Positions 4,965 through 6,483 of a stretch of 6,483 nt of DNA are shown here, one piece after another. How positions within the stretch are numbered: position 1 is the stretch's first letter; each line of letters starts with the position of its first letter. The notes under the pieces are model-generated. The model saw only the letters and a program-made list of their open reading frames with translations, was not told where the DNA came from and did not search any database. The DNA is from JARYLZ01 sp964388275 (lineage in GTDB: Bacteria > Bacteroidota > Ignavibacteria > SZUA-365): the NCBI GenBank assembly GCA_964388275.1, contig CAYLZD010000091.1:1-6483 (forward strand), read 5' to 3'. Both the position numbers and the translations under genes were made by a program.

Positions 4965-6483
4965 TCTTGATATCCTTTTTCAGCCGCGTCGTGAGAGATC
5001 TTCCAGATCGTCCCCTAATTCTTTTTCTGCTGTTCTTCACCTACATCGCCTCCATCACGATACTCCGGCCCACGCCGTGGCTGGATCTGGGCGTGGACTT
5101 CAGTTTCACAATGAGTGCAATATGGGCGGGCGCTGTGCTGCTGGCCGGTCTCTTGAGCCGCCGGCCGTCGATACTTGTCCCGTGCCTGTTGCTCGCTTGC
5201 CTTGGTCCGAATCATCGCATCGCCATACTCTCGGGCTTTCTCTGCGGAGTTGTGCTCCTCGCGCGTACATTGTATGCCGAGCGCGGAGACCTGCGCAGCT
5301 TTCTCCGACGAGCATTCAAGGAGAAAGGCGCCGGTTATGTCCTCGCCATCGGCTTGTACATGTGCATTATCTGGCTCGTCCGACTCGGCGATTCCACCGA
5401 CGCCTGGTCGTTTCTCGCCCTGGGCGCGTCCATGTTCGCCGTACCGCTGGGTGTGTACAGCTTGTCGTATTTGCCATGGACTCCGGACGAAGCCCGGAAA
5501 GCCGCCGTCAACACCGCGGCCGTGCTTGGAGCGGTGGCATTGGTAGTGCTCCTGATGCCCGCGCTGACAGGCAATTTAGAGCAATACGGGGTGCCGGCCT
5601 ATGTCTTTTACAAGGCGGCTTCAACTGTGCGCACACTGCCGTTCACAATGGAATGGGTCGATCCCGATTTCAACTCGGCTTCGCTGCGCAGCGCGCATTA
5701 TGCATCGGTCGTACTGATGATGCTGAGCTTGGCATTTGCCGCGGCTGCAATTCATCTCAAACGCCGGCGCCGGACCTTGCTTGCGGCGGCCTTGCTCGCC
5801 GGTTTCGCCGCATTGATGGGCGAAAATGTGCATGCACTGCCGGGACTTCTAACTGCTTTGCTACTACTGGCAATTGTTGCGATAAAACCGGTTATACTTC
5901 GCCGGTCCTTTGCCGCCCCGCTGATAACCGGCGCCCTGGCCGTGGCAGCCGTAGTTACCGTTCTCGTGTTCTATAACATGAACGATTATCTGTCCAAGTT
6001 GCCGAAAGCCGCGTTGTACTCGAAGTCTCTCGAATACGCCGCCCAACGCCCGCTGCGCATGTTGCTCGGCGAAGGCCCGGCGGCTTTCTCCAGTCATGCC
6101 GCATACAAGCGTTTGCCGGCGGAATTCAGGGACGAGCAACCGTTTCCTCTGCTTGCCGTCTTCACCCCTCCGCCGTACGGAGCGGTGCTGCATAGCGCCA
6201 TCGTCCCGAACACATTTACAACCGTCCATCGTCCGATTTCCGGACTCCTCGGTCTGTTTATGGAATGGGGAATTGCCGGGACCCTGCTTCTGCTTATCAT
6301 CATCTCCCGTCTTGTACGTCGAGTATTACTCTCTCTCCAAAACGACGATCCTGTCGTCAAGTCCGCGGCCGCCGCCGCTCTCGCTTCCTTCGGATTACTG
6401 TTTGTCCTGCTCGGTTTCCGACCGTATTTCGAGTACCCGGATGTGATGAGCGTGGCGGGGGTGGGGGTTTTGATTGCGGGAGT
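4961..6483 (+). CDS. O-antigen ligase/polymerase-like membrane protein, right-truncated
   Basis: Open from ATG 4961 to the window edge (507 codons, no stop). A multi-pass inner-membrane protein: hydrophobic segments near residues 18-35, 50-66, 86-102, 125-141, 148-166, 185-202, 246-265, 272-286, 293-309, 317-337, 426-449 and 467-486, separated by basic loops (for example KRRRR at 267-271). A large hydrophilic loop at 338-425 contains LLGEGPAAF (368-376), His411 and His423-Arg424, followed by GLFMEWGIAG (431-440). Glycine-rich G-x-G, a loop His and E-x-G-I-x-G before a membrane segment are the layout of the Wzy_C/WaaL (O-antigen ligase, polymerase) family, which joins or ligates lipid-linked glycans on the periplasmic face. 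Which of the two it is cannot be decided. ATG overlaps the nucleotidyltransferase stop (ATGA); only weak GGATGG precedes it. TTG 4967 and GTG 4991 are possible later starts. Arg codons are 2 of 31 AGA/AGG. Confidence 0.85.
   Translation, partial: MILISFFSRVVRDLPDRPLILFLLFFTYIASITILRPTPWLDLGVDFSFTMSAIWAGAVLLAGLLSRRPSILVPCLLLACLGPNHRIAILSGFLCGVVLLARTLYAERGDLRSFLRRAFKEKGAGYVLAIGLYMCIIWLVRLGDSTDAWSFLALGASMFAVPLGVYSLSYLPWTPDEARKAAVNTAAVLGAVALVVLLMPALTGNLEQYGVPAYVFYKAASTVRTLPFTMEWVDPDFNSASLRSAHYASVVLMMLSLAFAAAAIHLKRRRRTLLAAALLAGFAALMGENVHALPGLLTALLLLAIVAIKPVILRRSFAAPLITGALAVAAVVTVLVFYNMNDYLSKLPKAALYSKSLEYAAQRPLRMLLGEGPAAFSSHAAYKRLPAEFRDEQPFPLLAVFTPPPYGAVLHSAIVPNTFTTVHRPISGLLGLFMEWGIAGTLLLLIIISRLVRRVLLSLQNDDPVVKSAAAAALASFGLLFVLLGFRPYFEYPDVMSVAGVGVLIAG

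Noticed and set aside
4954..5976. Long plus-strand open frame of 340 codons starting at ATG 4954
   Set aside because: Its translation is rich in Arg, Cys, His and Ser with no domain or hydrophobic pattern. The frame beginning at ATG 4961 encodes a coherent membrane protein over the same bases and stays open to the window edge.

Overview
This 6,483-base window is a fully plus-strand, densely packed bacterial surface-polysaccharide (O-antigen or capsule-type) locus interrupted by a nucleotidyltransferase module that looks like a toxin-antitoxin or abortive-infection cassette. The sugar genes (glycosyltransferases, a dTDP-4-keto-6-deoxyglucose epimerase, an O-antigen ligase/polymerase-like membrane protein) fit an organism with a lipid-linked surface glycan, most simply a Gram-negative one. 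The sequence alone does not name a genus. No tRNA, rRNA, transposase or CRISPR array is visible.

Bases 1-3658 hold the glycan-building genes. After a possible tail of an upstream gene (1-49) come a GT-A glycosyltransferase (56-1039), a 102-base gap with a strong GC hairpin, a DUF5672-type putative glycosyltransferase (1142-1957), a family 2 glycosyltransferase that overlaps it by four bases (1954-3021), and the RmlC/RfbC epimerase of dTDP-L-rhamnose synthesis (3056-3658). A 14-bp tandem duplication spans the rmlC start codon. The end of rmlC runs through seven tandem G-rich heptamers, followed by a weak hairpin and a T-rich stretch that may be a terminator.

Bases 3686-4964 hold two small proteins (98 and 102 aa) that look like diverged paralogs, followed by an AbiEii/AbiGii-family nucleotidyltransferase (4296-4964). 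These three are tightly linked (12-base gap, then 8-base overlap). I infer that the small proteins are partners or antitoxins. The usual AbiEi antitoxin is not present.

Bases 4961-6483 hold the start of a large multi-pass membrane protein related to O-antigen ligases/polymerases. It overlaps the nucleotidyltransferase stop by ATGA and runs off the right edge, still open, after 507 codons.

Arginine codon use changes abruptly between rmlC and the 98-aa gene. AGA/AGG supplies 18 of 22 Arg codons in the 1954-3021 gene and 11 of 16 in rmlC, but 1 of 18 in the nucleotidyltransferase and 2 of 31 in the membrane protein. The heptamer tract therefore sits at a mosaic junction between DNA of different histories, as is common in O-antigen loci.
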